Positions 1 to 9,277 are shown, counted from the stretch's first letter. The stretch: 64,000 nt of DNA from Salinicola acroporae (GCF_003206615.1 NZ_PZJW01000005.1:1-64000); one strand, 5' to 3'. The notes: generated from the letters alone by a model not told the origin. Program-made: numbers and translations.

Positions 1-2759
1 CCGTCGCTGACGGTGTAGCTGACCTGGGTCTTGTCGGTCTGCCCTACAGCCAAGCGATCGAACGCCGTGCCCGGGTTGAAGCTGTAGCTGCCATCGGCGT
101 TCAACGTGAAGGTGCCGCCGTTGGAGCCGGCAATCGACTGCCCCACGCTACCTGACACGCCATTGACCGCACTCACCGTCAGTGTCCCGCCATCGATATC
201 GCTATCGTTGGCCAGCACACCTTGAGCGGCGGCGACGTTGAGGGTGGCGTTTTCACCGGTGCTACCGGTATCGGCGCGGGCCACCGGGGCATCATTGGTG
301 CCGATGATATTGATAGTGATGGTCTGACTCGCAGAGCCATCAGCCGATTTCACCGTAAAGGTTTCGGTCCTAACCTGGCCTTCACCAAGGTATTGAACCT
401 TGCTGTTATCGACATTGAAGGTCCAACGGCCATCAGCTGTGATGGAAAGCGAGCCCAGCGAGGAGGTCACACCGTCAGTCGCGCCACTGGCGCCCGTGAA
501 GATCGCGCTACCCGGATTGAAACTCGACTGCCCGGTATCGACGTCTGTCACCGAGAGCAAACCTGTCGTCGCGAGTTTTCCACCGCTAACGCCGCTATCT
601 TCCACGACGCTGCCAACAGCGGGGCCGCTGATGATAGCCACATCGTTCGTACCGACGATCGTCACAGTCAATGTGGCCACTGAAACATTGCCATGGCCAT
701 CACTGACGGTGTAACTGATCTGGGACGTGGTTTGTTCGCCCGCTGCGAGAGAGTTGTAGGTATTTCCCGGCAGGAATCGATAACTGCCGTCGGATTGCAC
801 GATGAACGTTCCGCCGTTGGAACCGGCGACAGATTTCCCAACGTTCTCCGAGTTGCCATCGATGGCAACGACATGCAGCGCCAACCTGTCACTACCCAGG
901 TCAGAATCATTGGCTAGAACACCGTGTGCCGCATCGATGCTCAGCGTCTGCTCTTGCTGGGTGGAGCCAGTATCGGCAATCGCCGTTGGTGGCGTGGTGT
1001 CGACACCATAAGCGTGGGTGGTCGTTGCAGTGCCGGTGTTACCGGCCCCGTCGGTGTGGCTGACCGTGGCATTGACCCGATCAGTACCGGCGTTGGCCAG
1101 CACCGACCCCGGGACAGAGACGCTGAAGATGCCGTTGGCACCCACCGTCGTGGTGTAGGTCTGGCCGCCTACCTCGATCGTCACCGTGTCGCCGCTGACC
1201 GCATCGCCGCCGGCCCTGCCGCTCAGAGTGACATTCTGCCGCGCTTCTGTGGCATTGATCACGTCGTCGCTGGCTACGGCGTTCAGACTGATCGTGACGA
1301 CCGGCGCATTGGTATCGACAGCATAGCTGCCGGCAGTATTGGCGGTGCCGGTATTACCAGCAGCATCGGTGTGGCTGACGACGGCCTGGATCGAACCGTT
1401 CTGGGCCAGCTGACTGCCGGGCACGGTGATGCTGAACGAGCCATCGGCTTTGACGCTGCCGCTGTAGGTCTGGTTGCCCACGGTCAGCGTCACGCGATCA
1501 CCGGCGGCATACTCGCCGCTGACCTTGCCAGTCACCGGCATCGGTTGGCCGGCTTCGGCGGCATTGACGACATTATCGCCAGCGATGGTGTCCAGGGTGA
1601 TGCCAAGCGTCGGTGGCACGGTGTCGACGCCATAGGCGTGCGTGGTGGTGGCAATGCCTGTGTTGCCGGCCGTATCGGTGTGACTGATCACCGCTGTCAC
1701 CGTCGAGCCCTTTGCGGCCGCCAGCAGACCGCCCGGCACGACGACGCTGAAGGTCAAATCGTCGGCGACAGCCACCTGGTACTGCTGGTCACCGATCGCG
1801 ATCGTGACAGTATCGCCCGCAACGGCATCGCCGCCAGCGCGTCCCGTCAAGGTGATGGACTCCCCGGACTCGGCAGCGTTGATCACGTCGTTACCGGCGA
1901 TGGTATCCAACTGCACGGTCGGCGCAGGCGCATCGAGGTCGACACTGTAGGGCCGGATCGAGGTCGCAGTGACCACGATACCGTCACCGACATGTGTCAA
2001 CGTCGCTGTCGCCGAGGGGAATTGCGCCAACACGCTGCCCGGGACGACGACCGCAAAGCTGAGATCCTCGTTCAGCACCGTGCTATAGGCAATACCACCG
2101 ATGGTGATTGTCACCTGGTCACCTGCAACGGCATCGCCACCGCCTTTGCCGCTGAGCGTGATGTTCTGGTCCGACTCCGCGCGGTTGACGATGTCATCGA
2201 TGGCGATGGCATCGAGGCTGACACTGACGACCGGGGGCGCCGTGCCTCCGCCGCCCGCCGCGCCATCGCCCGTCGTCGTGTTCGCCTCGGGATTGAAGCT
2301 GGCAGGCGTCACCGTTACCCGTTCGGGACTAGCCTGCGCCGCCGTATAACGGTAGGTGCTGGACTCTTCGCGCCCGGTCCGGGCGATATCGAAAGGCGCG
2401 GAGAAACCACCGCCGCCTGCAATCGTCCCGCCACCTTCTCCGGCACCGGCCGCCGGAGCTTCCTGAATGGCCGTGGGGTCCTGTCCTGAAGCGATGGCCG
2501 CTTGAAGTGCCGCTACCTCCGGATCCGCCGCGGCCGGATCCGCCATAGCGACCGTGGCGATGCCTTCGATAATCTGCAAGGTAAACGGTTGCCCTGCGCT
2601 CAACGGCAGCACGGTGCCGTCGGCAAGAACGAGTCGACCGCCATCCGGTGAGAAGAGGGTGGCGCCTTCCGGAACCGCCATCCCCTGAACCAGGGGCTTT
2701 TGGGGATCCATCAAAAAGACATTGCCATCGACTCGAACGATAACGACGAGAGCAGCCAT
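1..2759 (-). CDS. LapA-like giant surface adhesin, N-terminal part (cut by window edge)
   Basis: About 919 residues are visible, running off the left edge. Residues 1-100 resemble the retention module of LapA-family type I-secreted adhesins, which plugs the outer-membrane pore and holds the adhesin at the surface. Positions 96-107 read TAIQEAPAAGAG, and the Ala103-Ala104 pair (bases 2448-2453) is where LapG-type proteases cut such modules. A Gly/Ala-rich linker follows. Then come four Ig-like repeats of about 103 residues (about bases 2240-1000), each ending near a YxVD(T/L)xxP motif. Cadherin/VCBS-like units with VLANDSD and VGTND motifs follow. The ATG at 2759 has the Shine-Dalgarno GAGGTG. 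The C-terminal RTX secretion signal and any LapBCE, LapD or LapG genes lie outside the window. The family call is firm; cleavage by LapG is inference from the motif. Confidence 0.85.
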   Translation of the reverse strand, partial: MAALVVIVRVDGNVFLMDPQKPLVQGMAVPEGATLFSPDGGRLVLADGTVLPLSAGQPFTLQIIEGIATVAMADPAAADPEVAALQAAIASGQDPTAIQEAPAAGAGEGGGTIAGGGGFSAPFDIARTGREESSTYRYTAAQASPERVTVTPASFNPEANTTTGDGAAGGGGTAPPVVSVSLDAIAIDDIVNRAESDQNITLSGKGGGDAVAGDQVTITIGGIAYSTVLNEDLSFAVVVPGSVLAQFPSATATLTHVGDGIVVTATSIRPYSVDLDAPAPTVQLDTIAGNDVINAAESGESITLTGRAGGDAVAGDTVTIAIGDQQYQVAVADDLTFSVVVPGGLLAAAKGSTVTAVISHTDTAGNTGIATTTHAYGVDTVPPTLGITLDTIAGDNVVNAAEAGQPMPVTGKVSGEYAAGDRVTLTVGNQTYSGSVKADGSFSITVPGSQLAQNGSIQAVVSHTDAAGNTGTANTAGSYAVDTNAPVVTISLNAVASDDVINATEARQNVTLSGRAGGDAVSGDTVTIEVGGQTYTTTVGANGIFSVSVPGSVLANAGTDRVNATVSHTDGAGNTGTATTTHAYGVDTTPPTAIADTGSTQQEQTLSIDAAHGVLANDSDLGSDRLALHVVAIDGNSENVGKSVAGSNGGTFIVQSDGSYRFLPGNTYNSLAAGEQTTSQISYTVSDGHGNVSVATLTVTIVGTNDVAIISGPAVGSVVEDSGVSGGKLATTGLLSVTDVDTGQSSFNPGSAIFTGASGATDGVTSSLGSLSITADGRWTFNVDNSKVQYLGEGQVRTETFTVKSADGSASQTITINIIGTNDAPVARADTGSTGENATLNVAAAQGVLANDSDIDGGTLTVSAVNGVSGSVGQSIAGSNGGTFTLNADGSYSFNPGTAFDRLAVGQTDKTQVSYTVSD

Positions 2760-3030
2760 CGACTTTCACCTCAGCAGACCGAAGACACGGGGAATCGGGG
2801 AAGCCCCATTATTCGCGAAAAGTAACCGTTTGGTATCCAGATGCAACAAAATTCTATTAATCATCCTGAAGAACTTTGATTAATCGTAGCTCAGTTTTTA
2901 CAAACCTTAGTAAATCCAGCGTGTTATAAAATGTTAGCGCGATAGGGCTCGACCAAAGAGACGATTAGCACCTCAAATCGATCGCGTTATAAGATTGGGC
3001 GGGCCCACTTCCTCCCCGTGCGAGATCGCC
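2760..3030. promoter_or_regulatory. AT-rich divergent region with an inverted repeat upstream of the adhesin
   Basis: This 271-bp region separates the minus-strand adhesin from the plus-strand aminotransferase. It is distinctly AT-rich at 2815-2945. It contains a perfect 8-bp inverted repeat, ATTAATCA at 2856-2863 and TGATTAAT at 2877-2884, with centres 21 bp (two helical turns) apart. That spacing suits a dimeric regulator of the adhesin promoter, but no regulator can be named. Confidence 0.4.
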
Positions 3031-4263
3031 ATGCTCGATGCCATACCCGCCAACCTGAGCCACTCCTGCTCTTCCCGTGTTCAAGCGATGCCCGACAACC
3101 AGATCGTCGCGGTCGCCGATCTCGCCCGGCACGACGCCTCGGTCGTCAGGCTCTGGATCGGTGAGGGTGACCTGCCGACACCTGAATACATCAAACAGGC
3201 GGCAATGGATGCATTGACGGACGACGATACCCGCTACAGCTACTCTCAAGGGTTGCCCGAGCTTCGCCAGGCACTGGCCGACTACCATCGTCGCCATTGG
3301 CAGGTGGACGTCTCCAGCGATCGCTTCTGCGTTACCATCGGTGGCATGAATGCCGTCACCATGGCGATGCAGGCGATTCTCGATGAAGGAAGCGAAGTCA
3401 TCATGCCCACCCCGGCCTGGCCCAATGCCAGGCAGATGATCGAGATCGTGGGAGGGGTCAACGTGCCGGTTGCCTTCGACTTCTACCCGGATGGCAATAT
3501 CGAGCTCGACCTGGACAAGCTGTTCGCTAGAGTGACCGAGCGCACCCGTGCCGTCTTCATCAACTCACCGTCCAACCCGACGGGCTGGCGCATGCCGCTT
3601 GAGGATATGCGGCGGTTGAGAGACTTCTGCCGAGAGAAAGGGCTCTGGATCGTGGCAGACGAGGTCTACAATCACTTCGTCTATGACGGTGAAGGCCCAG
3701 CCTCCTCTTTCCTGCAGATCTGCGAGCCTGATGACAAGTTGCTGGTTACCAACACGTTTTCCAAGAACTGGTGCATGACCGGCTGGCGTGCGGGATGGAT
3801 CACGTTCCCGGGCGGCATGGATCAATTGTTCGCCCGACTCTGCCAGTACAACACCACCGGCGTGGCATCGTTCATTCAGCGGGCCTGCATCGTCGCTCTC
3901 GAGGAGGGCGATGAGTTCATCGTCCAGCAGGTCGCCCGCTGCCAGGCATCGCGGGACGTCCTGGTCGACGGGCTGACCGCGCTGGACAACGTGACCGTAT
4001 TCTCACCCGAAGGTACCTTCTACCTCTTCTTCAAGGTTCACGGGCTCGATGAATCCAGCCTGGAGACGGCCAAGCGGATTCTGCGGGAAGCCAAAGTCGG
4101 CGTAGCCCCGGGCAGCGCCTTCGGTCCGGAGGGTGAAGACTACCTTCGGATCTGCTTCGCCATCGATCCCGAGCTTGCCAAGGAAGCGCTCGACCGGCTG
4201 ACTCCGTTCCTTACCGATCTGGCCGACGCGTCACGGGACACTACCGCCTATCTAGAGGGCTGA
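3031..4263 (+). CDS. PLP-dependent aminotransferase, class I/II
   Basis: A 410-residue fold-type I aminotransferase, normal length for the aspartate-aminotransferase superfamily. Visible motifs are SPSNPTGW from residue 179, which contacts cofactor and substrate; DEVYNHFVY, holding the Asp that pairs with the pyridine nitrogen; and TFSKNWCMTGWRAGW, where Lys245 should form the internal aldimine. The C-terminal GEDYLRICFAI carries the arginine that binds the substrate carboxylate. The frame stays open back to a TTG at 2995, but the ATG at 3031 fits the family N-terminus better. The gene stands alone, divergent from the adhesin, and context does not give a substrate. It could be an Asp/Ala-type or a catabolic enzyme. 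Confidence 0.85.
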   Translation: MLDAIPANLSHSCSSRVQAMPDNQIVAVADLARHDASVVRLWIGEGDLPTPEYIKQAAMDALTDDDTRYSYSQGLPELRQALADYHRRHWQVDVSSDRFCVTIGGMNAVTMAMQAILDEGSEVIMPTPAWPNARQMIEIVGGVNVPVAFDFYPDGNIELDLDKLFARVTERTRAVFINSPSNPTGWRMPLEDMRRLRDFCREKGLWIVADEVYNHFVYDGEGPASSFLQICEPDDKLLVTNTFSKNWCMTGWRAGWITFPGGMDQLFARLCQYNTTGVASFIQRACIVALEEGDEFIVQQVARCQASRDVLVDGLTALDNVTVFSPEGTFYLFFKVHGLDESSLETAKRILREAKVGVAPGSAFGPEGEDYLRICFAIDPELAKEALDRLTPFLTDLADASRDTTAYLEG

Positions 4264-4412
4264 ACGAGGGAAACACCGCATAAATGCCTGCGCAGGCGAA
4301 TCGCTGCGTTGCGCGGTGCTCGAAGACTCGCCTAACCCCATGTTATGTCTCGTCTTCTGTGCTCCGTGCGCCTTGCGCTTCATCCTGCTCGTCGATTTAT
4401 TCAGCATTTCCC

Positions 4413-4444
4413 GAGACTGCCCGCCATCTTCGGCGGGCAGTCTC
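4413..4444. terminator. Perfect 13-bp hairpin between convergent genes
   Basis: GAGACTGCCCGCC (4413-4425), a 6-nt ATCTTC loop, and GGCGGGCAGTCTC (4432-4444) form a perfect stem. It sits 19 nt past the stop of the minus-strand deaminase and about 150 nt past the plus-strand aminotransferase. No clear T-run follows on either side, so it may act as a bidirectional transcript end or processing signal rather than a classical intrinsic terminator. Confidence 0.6.
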
Positions 4445-4463
4445 GCGCGGCATCCGAAACCGT

Positions 4464-5456
4464 TCAGCAGGTCGACAGCCTTGCCAAGAGCTCGCTGCGG
4501 CGAGCCTCCGACATGAACGCGACTTCGATCGCGTTGCCCGCCAACTGCTTGAAAAGCTCCCGATCCCAGTCGAAGGCCTCGAAACACGCCAGGTAATTAT
4601 TCAGCACGCCGCCACCGAAATAGGCCGGATCGTCCGAATTGAGCGTGACTTTCACCCCCTGCTCGAGCATCGCCGGCAGCGGGTGATCAACCATCGTCTC
4701 CACGACCTTGAGCCGCACATTGGACAGCGGGCAGACCGTCAGCGGAATCTGCGAATCTCGCAAGCGCTCGATCAGCGCCTCGTCCTGCAGACAGGCGACG
4801 CCATGGTCGACCCGACAGATATCGAGCACGTCCAATGCCTCACTGATATAGGCCGCCGGCCCCTCCTCCCCTGCGTGCGCTACGCGAGGAATGCCCAGCG
4901 CCTTGGCCCGTTCGAATACCGCCGCGAACTTGGCCGGCGGATTGCCCACTTCCGCGCTATCGAGCCCCACGGCGTCGATCGACTCGTAGAAGGGTGCTGC
5001 TTTCTCGAGCACGTCCATCGCTTCGCTCGCATCACGATCGCGCAGGAAGCTCATGATCAGTGCCGTGGTCATGCCCCAGCGGCGCTGTGCGTCTCGCATG
5101 GCACGGCGCAACCCCTCGAACGGGATCGCCAGCTCCACTCCCCGGTTCAGATGCGCCTGGGGATCGAATGACAATTCGACATGCACCACGCCCTCTTCGT
5201 GGGCACGCTCGAGGTACGCCATCGCCAGATCATGGAAATCCTGCTCGGTGTGCAGCACCCGCATACCCTGGTAGTAGAGATCCAGAAAAGATTGCAGATC
5301 ACTGAAATCGTAGGCCGCGCGCACTTCATCTACCGTGTCGTAAGGCAGCGCCACGTTATTGCGCGCCGCCAGCGCGAACATCAGTTCCGGCTCCAGTGAA
5401 CCCTCGATATGCAGATGCAGTTCGACCTTGGGCAGGCCCCGCAGCCAAGTCTTCAT
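4464..5456 (-). CDS. Adenosine/adenine deaminase family (probably adenine deaminase)
   Basis: A 330-residue TIM-barrel metal-dependent deaminase that hydrolyses the purine 6-amino group. The N-terminal HLHIEGSLEPE supplies two zinc-binding histidines (residues 14 and 16). HAGEEGPAAY supplies the third His and catalytic Glu, and LNSDDPAYFGG the Asp pair. Its length and the HAGEEGP and NSDDPAYFGG forms match, from memory, the Pseudomonas PA0148-type adenine deaminase better than classical adenosine deaminase, so a call of add may be misleading. The start at 5456 was chosen because GAGGAA lies 7 nt upstream and the family starts just before the KVELHLH motif; an upstream ATG at 5522 lacks such support. 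It stands alone, outside the nucleoside operon at 13318-19256. It would send adenine into the hypoxanthine pool. Confidence 0.85.
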   Translation of the reverse strand: MKTWLRGLPKVELHLHIEGSLEPELMFALAARNNVALPYDTVDEVRAAYDFSDLQSFLDLYYQGMRVLHTEQDFHDLAMAYLERAHEEGVVHVELSFDPQAHLNRGVELAIPFEGLRRAMRDAQRRWGMTTALIMSFLRDRDASEAMDVLEKAAPFYESIDAVGLDSAEVGNPPAKFAAVFERAKALGIPRVAHAGEEGPAAYISEALDVLDICRVDHGVACLQDEALIERLRDSQIPLTVCPLSNVRLKVVETMVDHPLPAMLEQGVKVTLNSDDPAYFGGGVLNNYLACFEAFDWDRELFKQLAGNAIEVAFMSEARRSELLARLSTC

Positions 5457-5669
5457 GTGCGTTCCTCGCCAGTTGATGGAATGCGATTCAGGATGCCGAA
5501 AATGAGTCGGCGAGGAAAGCATCGGCGGGGATGCCGACGGACGTCACGAGCGATACCCCTGGAGGCAAACTCCGTCGAAGAAACACCGTTCACGGGCAGT
5601 AAACGAGCATTTTGAGCCGGATTTCAACGCAATGTGGGCGAGCGCAGCTGTGTGCCGGCATTGTCGGGA

Positions 5670-6302
5670 TCACACCCGCGTCGTCAGCACCTTGATACCC
5701 AACGCCACCATCGCCAGCCCCAGCACCCGGTCGATCCAATGACTGAAGCGTTTGAACGCACGATGAATTGGCGGAGTCGAGAGCAGTAGCGCTACCGCCG
5801 AGAACCAACCCAGTTGGATGAGCATGATCCAGGCGCCGTAGATGGCAATCTGGTATAGCGGCATCGACGGCGACAGCACGATGGTGAACAGCGAGACGAA
5901 ATAGATGGGTGCCTTGGGATTGAGCGCGTTGCAGAGAAACCCGGTGCCGATGGTGCGCAGCGCCGAGCGCGCCACCACCACCGGGGCATCACCGATGTTA
6001 GCCGTCACGGCAGCCGGCCGTGAGCGCAACCCCTTGATCCCGAGATAGAGAAGGTAGGCCCCGCCCAGCAGCTTGATCGCCCACAGCGCTTCGGCGGAAT
6101 TGGCGATCACCGCGGCGAGCCCGAAGGCGGAATAGACGATGTGGATCGACAGGCCCAACGCGATGCCCAGGCTGCACAGCAGGCCGATGCGCTTGCCGTG
6201 GTTGAGCGTCTGTTGGGTGACGAGGACGAAGTCCGGCCCCGGCGAGGCGGCCGCCAGCAGATGCACGAAGGTGATGACGACCAAACCGTGTAGGATTTCC
6301 AT
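5670..6302 (-). CDS. LysE/RhtB-family amino-acid exporter
   Basis: A 210-residue inner-membrane protein with the usual six hydrophobic segments. The N-terminal VHLLAAASPGPDFVLVTQQT is the LysE/RhtB signature, with the SPGPDF motif. The loop LGGAYLLYLGIKGLRS matches the family's second conserved region. These carriers export amino acids such as lysine, arginine, homoserine or threonine by proton exchange; the substrate cannot be read from the sequence. It is divergent from the DinB-family gene, leaving only 44 bp between starts, so the two promoters must overlap. No regulator is adjacent. Confidence 0.85.
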   Translation of the reverse strand: MEILHGLVVITFVHLLAAASPGPDFVLVTQQTLNHGKRIGLLCSLGIALGLSIHIVYSAFGLAAVIANSAEALWAIKLLGGAYLLYLGIKGLRSRPAAVTANIGDAPVVVARSALRTIGTGFLCNALNPKAPIYFVSLFTIVLSPSMPLYQIAIYGAWIMLIQLGWFSAVALLLSTPPIHRAFKRFSHWIDRVLGLAMVALGIKVLTTRV

Positions 6303-6346
6303 GACGACTCCTGCGATGCCGAAGAGAAGCGTGAGGTAATCCTGTC

Positions 6347-6904
6347 ATGATCCAACACTTTCGCCATCAGGCCTACTGCAATCTGTGGTCGAACCATCGC
6401 CTGCTGAAGGCCTGCGCCAGATTGTCGGTGGCCGAGCTACAGGCCCGGCGCAGCAGCTTCTTCCCGTCGATCCATGCCACGCTCAACCATATCCTGGTCG
6501 TCGACGCCTACTACATCGACGCGCTCGAGGGGGGCACGCTCGGTCAGCGGGCGTTCGAGGACGAGACACCCCATGCGCGCATCGATACGCTTCTGCCGGC
6601 GCAGGAGATGCTGGACCGACGACTGATCGCTGTCTGCGACGAGCTGAAGCCTTCGACGCTCGCCGACAACGTCACGCTCGAGCGGGCCGACCGTCGACAG
6701 CTCGAGCCAGCACATCGCGTGCTGGCGCATCTCTTCGTCCACCAGACGCATCACCGTGGCCAGGTTCACGCCATGCTTTCGGAGACCGACGTCGCCCCGC
6801 CACAGCTAGACGAATTCTTCCTGCTCGACGAAGCACCGCTAAGGCAGGCGGAATTCGAGGCGCTGGGCATCAGCGAAGCGCAGGTGTGGGGGGCACTTCG
6901 CTGA
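6347..6904 (+). CDS. DinB-family four-helix metalloprotein
   Basis: A 185-residue protein of the DinB/YfiT-like fold. The metal triad is clear: His48 in LNHILVVDAYY, and His132 and His136 in the HQTHH stretch, which has the family's His-X3-His spacing. Members bind a divalent metal. Some are thiol-dependent transferases (mycothiol- or bacillithiol-type S-transferases); most are uncharacterised, and the old link with DNA damage is only historical. The ATG at 6347 lies between two divergent promoters. It ends 6 bp before the convergent HAD gene. Confidence 0.85.
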   Translation: MIQHFRHQAYCNLWSNHRLLKACARLSVAELQARRSSFFPSIHATLNHILVVDAYYIDALEGGTLGQRAFEDETPHARIDTLLPAQEMLDRRLIAVCDELKPSTLADNVTLERADRRQLEPAHRVLAHLFVHQTHHRGQVHAMLSETDVAPPQLDEFFLLDEAPLRQAEFEALGISEAQVWGALR

Positions 6905-6910
6905 AGGCGA

Positions 6911-7627
6911 TCACGCCAACTCGCGATGCGCCTCGGCGAGCGCCGCCATGCTGTTGAAGCGAAAGTCGACCGTCGGCATGTCGCCGGGATTCATGGTCGC
7001 GCCGAAGCCTTCCTTGTCGTGGCGACGATAGATCCAGCAGTTGGCCAGTCCATAGCGGTTGGCCGGCTGGTGATCGTGGAACATGCTCTCGGCGGTATGC
7101 AGGATTTTCGACTTGTCGATCCCGCGCTCACCGAGTTTTTCCAGCATATAGTCGAAGTTGCGCGCCGCCGGCTTGTAGGAACCGATGTCCTCCGCCGTGT
7201 AGACCGCATCGAACTCGACGCCAAGCTTGCGTTGGCTGTAAGCGAAGCTCTCGTTGTCGACGTTGGATAGCACCACCAGCTTGTAGTGCTGCTTGAGATA
7301 ACCAAGCGCCTCCGCCGTGTCAGCGAAAGCCGGCCACTGCTTGACGAAGTCACCGTAGGCCAGGCACTCGTCATGGTTGACCGCCACGCCCCACTCTTCC
7401 GCCAGGCGCTTGTAGACGACCGCCAACAGCAGCCGATACTGCAGGTGTGGCGTGTAACGCTGCTGGGTCGATTCATGTCGGGCGTGCGCCTCGAGCACCT
7501 GGTCGCGGCTCAGGCTCAGCCCGGTGCGCTGCAGCAGCGGCTGCAGCCCGGCGACCATGCCGCTCTCCCAGTCGATCAGGGTGCCGTAGACGTCGAAGGT
7601 CAGGGTGGTGAAATCCGTCAATTGCAT
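6911..7627 (-). CDS. Haloacid dehalogenase type II family hydrolase
   Basis: A 238-residue HAD-superfamily subclass IA hydrolase. The nucleophile Asp12 lies in LTFDVYGTLIDW, and the aromatic at position 14 is typical of the type II haloacid dehalogenase group. Motif II is VVLSNVDNES, and motif III/IV includes the lysine of SYKPAARNFDYML. These enzymes hydrolyse 2-haloacids or phosphate esters; many relatives have no known substrate, so dehalogenase activity is not assured. It lies 64 bp downstream of the PucR gene on the same strand and may be co-transcribed with gabD-pucR. Confidence 0.8.
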   Translation of the reverse strand: MQLTDFTTLTFDVYGTLIDWESGMVAGLQPLLQRTGLSLSRDQVLEAHARHESTQQRYTPHLQYRLLLAVVYKRLAEEWGVAVNHDECLAYGDFVKQWPAFADTAEALGYLKQHYKLVVLSNVDNESFAYSQRKLGVEFDAVYTAEDIGSYKPAARNFDYMLEKLGERGIDKSKILHTAESMFHDHQPANRYGLANCWIYRRHDKEGFGATMNPGDMPTVDFRFNSMAALAEAHRELA

Positions 7628-7691
7628 GGTGTTCTCTCGGGTAGTGTCGAAATGCGTTTCCAGAGTCGTATGTCGATGCTTCAGCTGGCGT

Positions 7692-9272
7692 TCAACCGGA
7701 CTCCGTGTTGAGCAGGCGTATGGCGACCTGGAGCTGCAGTCTGGCGTCGGCGTCGTTCAGGGGCATGCCCAGCGCCGTCTCCAATCGCTCGATCCGGTAA
7801 CGCAGCGTGCTGATGTGGATATCGAGCGCCCGGGCGGTCTGCGCCAACTGGAAGCCGCTGTCCGCCAGCGCCGAGAGCGTCTCGACAGCACTCTGCCGCC
7901 GCGCGCCTTGCCCCAGGGCACGGGAGATGCGTTCGAGGAACAGCCGTCGCGCCTCGGCATCGCCTTCCAGCACCCGGTCGAACAGCAAGGCTTCGAAATC
8001 CCGGCGCTCCCCCGGCTTGAGGGAGGGCAGCAGACGCGCCACGTCGCCGACGCCCTCGGCAATGGCTGCCGTCCCCTGCGCTTCGCGACTGACCGCCATG
8101 GCCGCGGCGCCATCGTTGAGTTCGCGCCATAGCAGTGCCGTCGAGATATCGGTGCGAACCAGAAACAGCAACTGGTTGAGCGAGACGGAAATCAACGGCG
8201 GCAAGCCTTGGGTCTCGAGCTGCTCCCTCAGGCGACGCTCCCATTGCTCCCGACGCAGCAGCCCGTCCCGGCTCAGCGGGACCGGCTCGTTGAGCAGGAT
8301 GGCGCAGACATGGTAGCCGGCTCGGGGGTCCCACCCCTGCAGCGACGCCCGCTCCAGCGCGGCCGGGGTGGGCTCGAACCGCCCTTCCAGCAACGAGTCG
8401 ACGAAGGCGTAGCCGAGCCGGGTCTCCTGTGCCTGCAGCGCCCGCTGGTGGGACAGGTGCAGTGCAGAGATCAGGGCAGCCTGCTCGGCGGCGCGCCGTT
8501 CCAGCTCGCCGACGGGAGACGCCGTCTCGTCGATCCACAGCGTAGCGGCCGGCACCTCCAGGATCCGTACCGGACAGGCCAGCATCCGGCCACCGCCCTC
8601 CTCGCCCAGGGAGCGAGCCGAGACCGAGGTCAGAAACTGGGCATCGGCTAGCATGGCCGATGTCGGCAGGCGCATCGTCTCAAGCCCGGCGCTGCCTCCC
8701 AGCCATTCGCCCTCCAGACCGGTAAAGAACACATCCCGCTCGAGCAACAGGCTCAACGCCGTAGCGATATCGCCCAGACTGCGCGCAGTCAGCGCCGACC
8801 GGGTGAGGTCGCGATGAATCCTTTCCGCCTGGGCGATCAACTGCCCCTGACGAGCGATCAGCCAGGCGTGCACCTCTTCGGTGATCTGGCTGAACGGTAC
8901 ATCCCAGGGAATCTCCAGGAGCGGGAAGTCCAGCGATTCGGCGACGCGACGGCTGGTCTCGGGGAACGCAGTGAGAAACCGCGGCACCGCCAGCGCCACG
9001 CCGGCCAGCCTCTTCTTCACCAGCGCCTCGATCAGCGAGCGCTCGGCGGCCGGTTCGTCGGGCCAGTGGTAACCGGTGGTCAACAGCAGTTGACCCTCGC
9101 GAACCCAGGCGACGATATCGGGATGATCGACCATGTGCACCCAGCGCAACGGCCGACCCAACGAGCGCTCGCCGGCCACCACGCGAGCGTGACGCAGGTT
9201 GGTCTCGCGCAGCGCCGTGGCCAGGTCGAGCTCGACCGGCGGCCGCTTCAGGTCGGTTTCGTCAACCGACAC
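7692..9272 (-). CDS. PucR-family transcriptional regulator
   Basis: A 526-residue regulator. The N-terminal PucR domain (about 20-160) contains VHMVDHPDIVAWVREGQLLLTTG. A GGDEF-like degenerate middle domain follows. The C-terminal PucR helix-turn-helix contains FQLAQTARALDIHISTLRYRIERLE. PucR proteins activate purine, amino-acid, GABA or nucleoside catabolic genes in response to a metabolite. The start is a GTG at 9272, 5 nt after the stop of the upstream dehydrogenase, so the two are almost certainly one transcript. This makes control of succinate-semialdehyde or GABA metabolism the simplest inference; the inducer is unknown. Confidence 0.85.
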   Translation of the reverse strand: MSVDETDLKRPPVELDLATALRETNLRHARVVAGERSLGRPLRWVHMVDHPDIVAWVREGQLLLTTGYHWPDEPAAERSLIEALVKKRLAGVALAVPRFLTAFPETSRRVAESLDFPLLEIPWDVPFSQITEEVHAWLIARQGQLIAQAERIHRDLTRSALTARSLGDIATALSLLLERDVFFTGLEGEWLGGSAGLETMRLPTSAMLADAQFLTSVSARSLGEEGGGRMLACPVRILEVPAATLWIDETASPVGELERRAAEQAALISALHLSHQRALQAQETRLGYAFVDSLLEGRFEPTPAALERASLQGWDPRAGYHVCAILLNEPVPLSRDGLLRREQWERRLREQLETQGLPPLISVSLNQLLFLVRTDISTALLWRELNDGAAAMAVSREAQGTAAIAEGVGDVARLLPSLKPGERRDFEALLFDRVLEGDAEARRLFLERISRALGQGARRQSAVETLSALADSGFQLAQTARALDIHISTLRYRIERLETALGMPLNDADARLQLQVAIRLLNTESG

Positions 9273-9277
9273 GGCGG

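Noticed and set aside
924-2489. Long plus-strand open frame of 521 codons
   Set aside because: It is a shadow of the adhesin repeats: low-complexity, His/Asp/Arg-rich, no Shine-Dalgarno, while the minus strand reads as clear Ig-like repeats.
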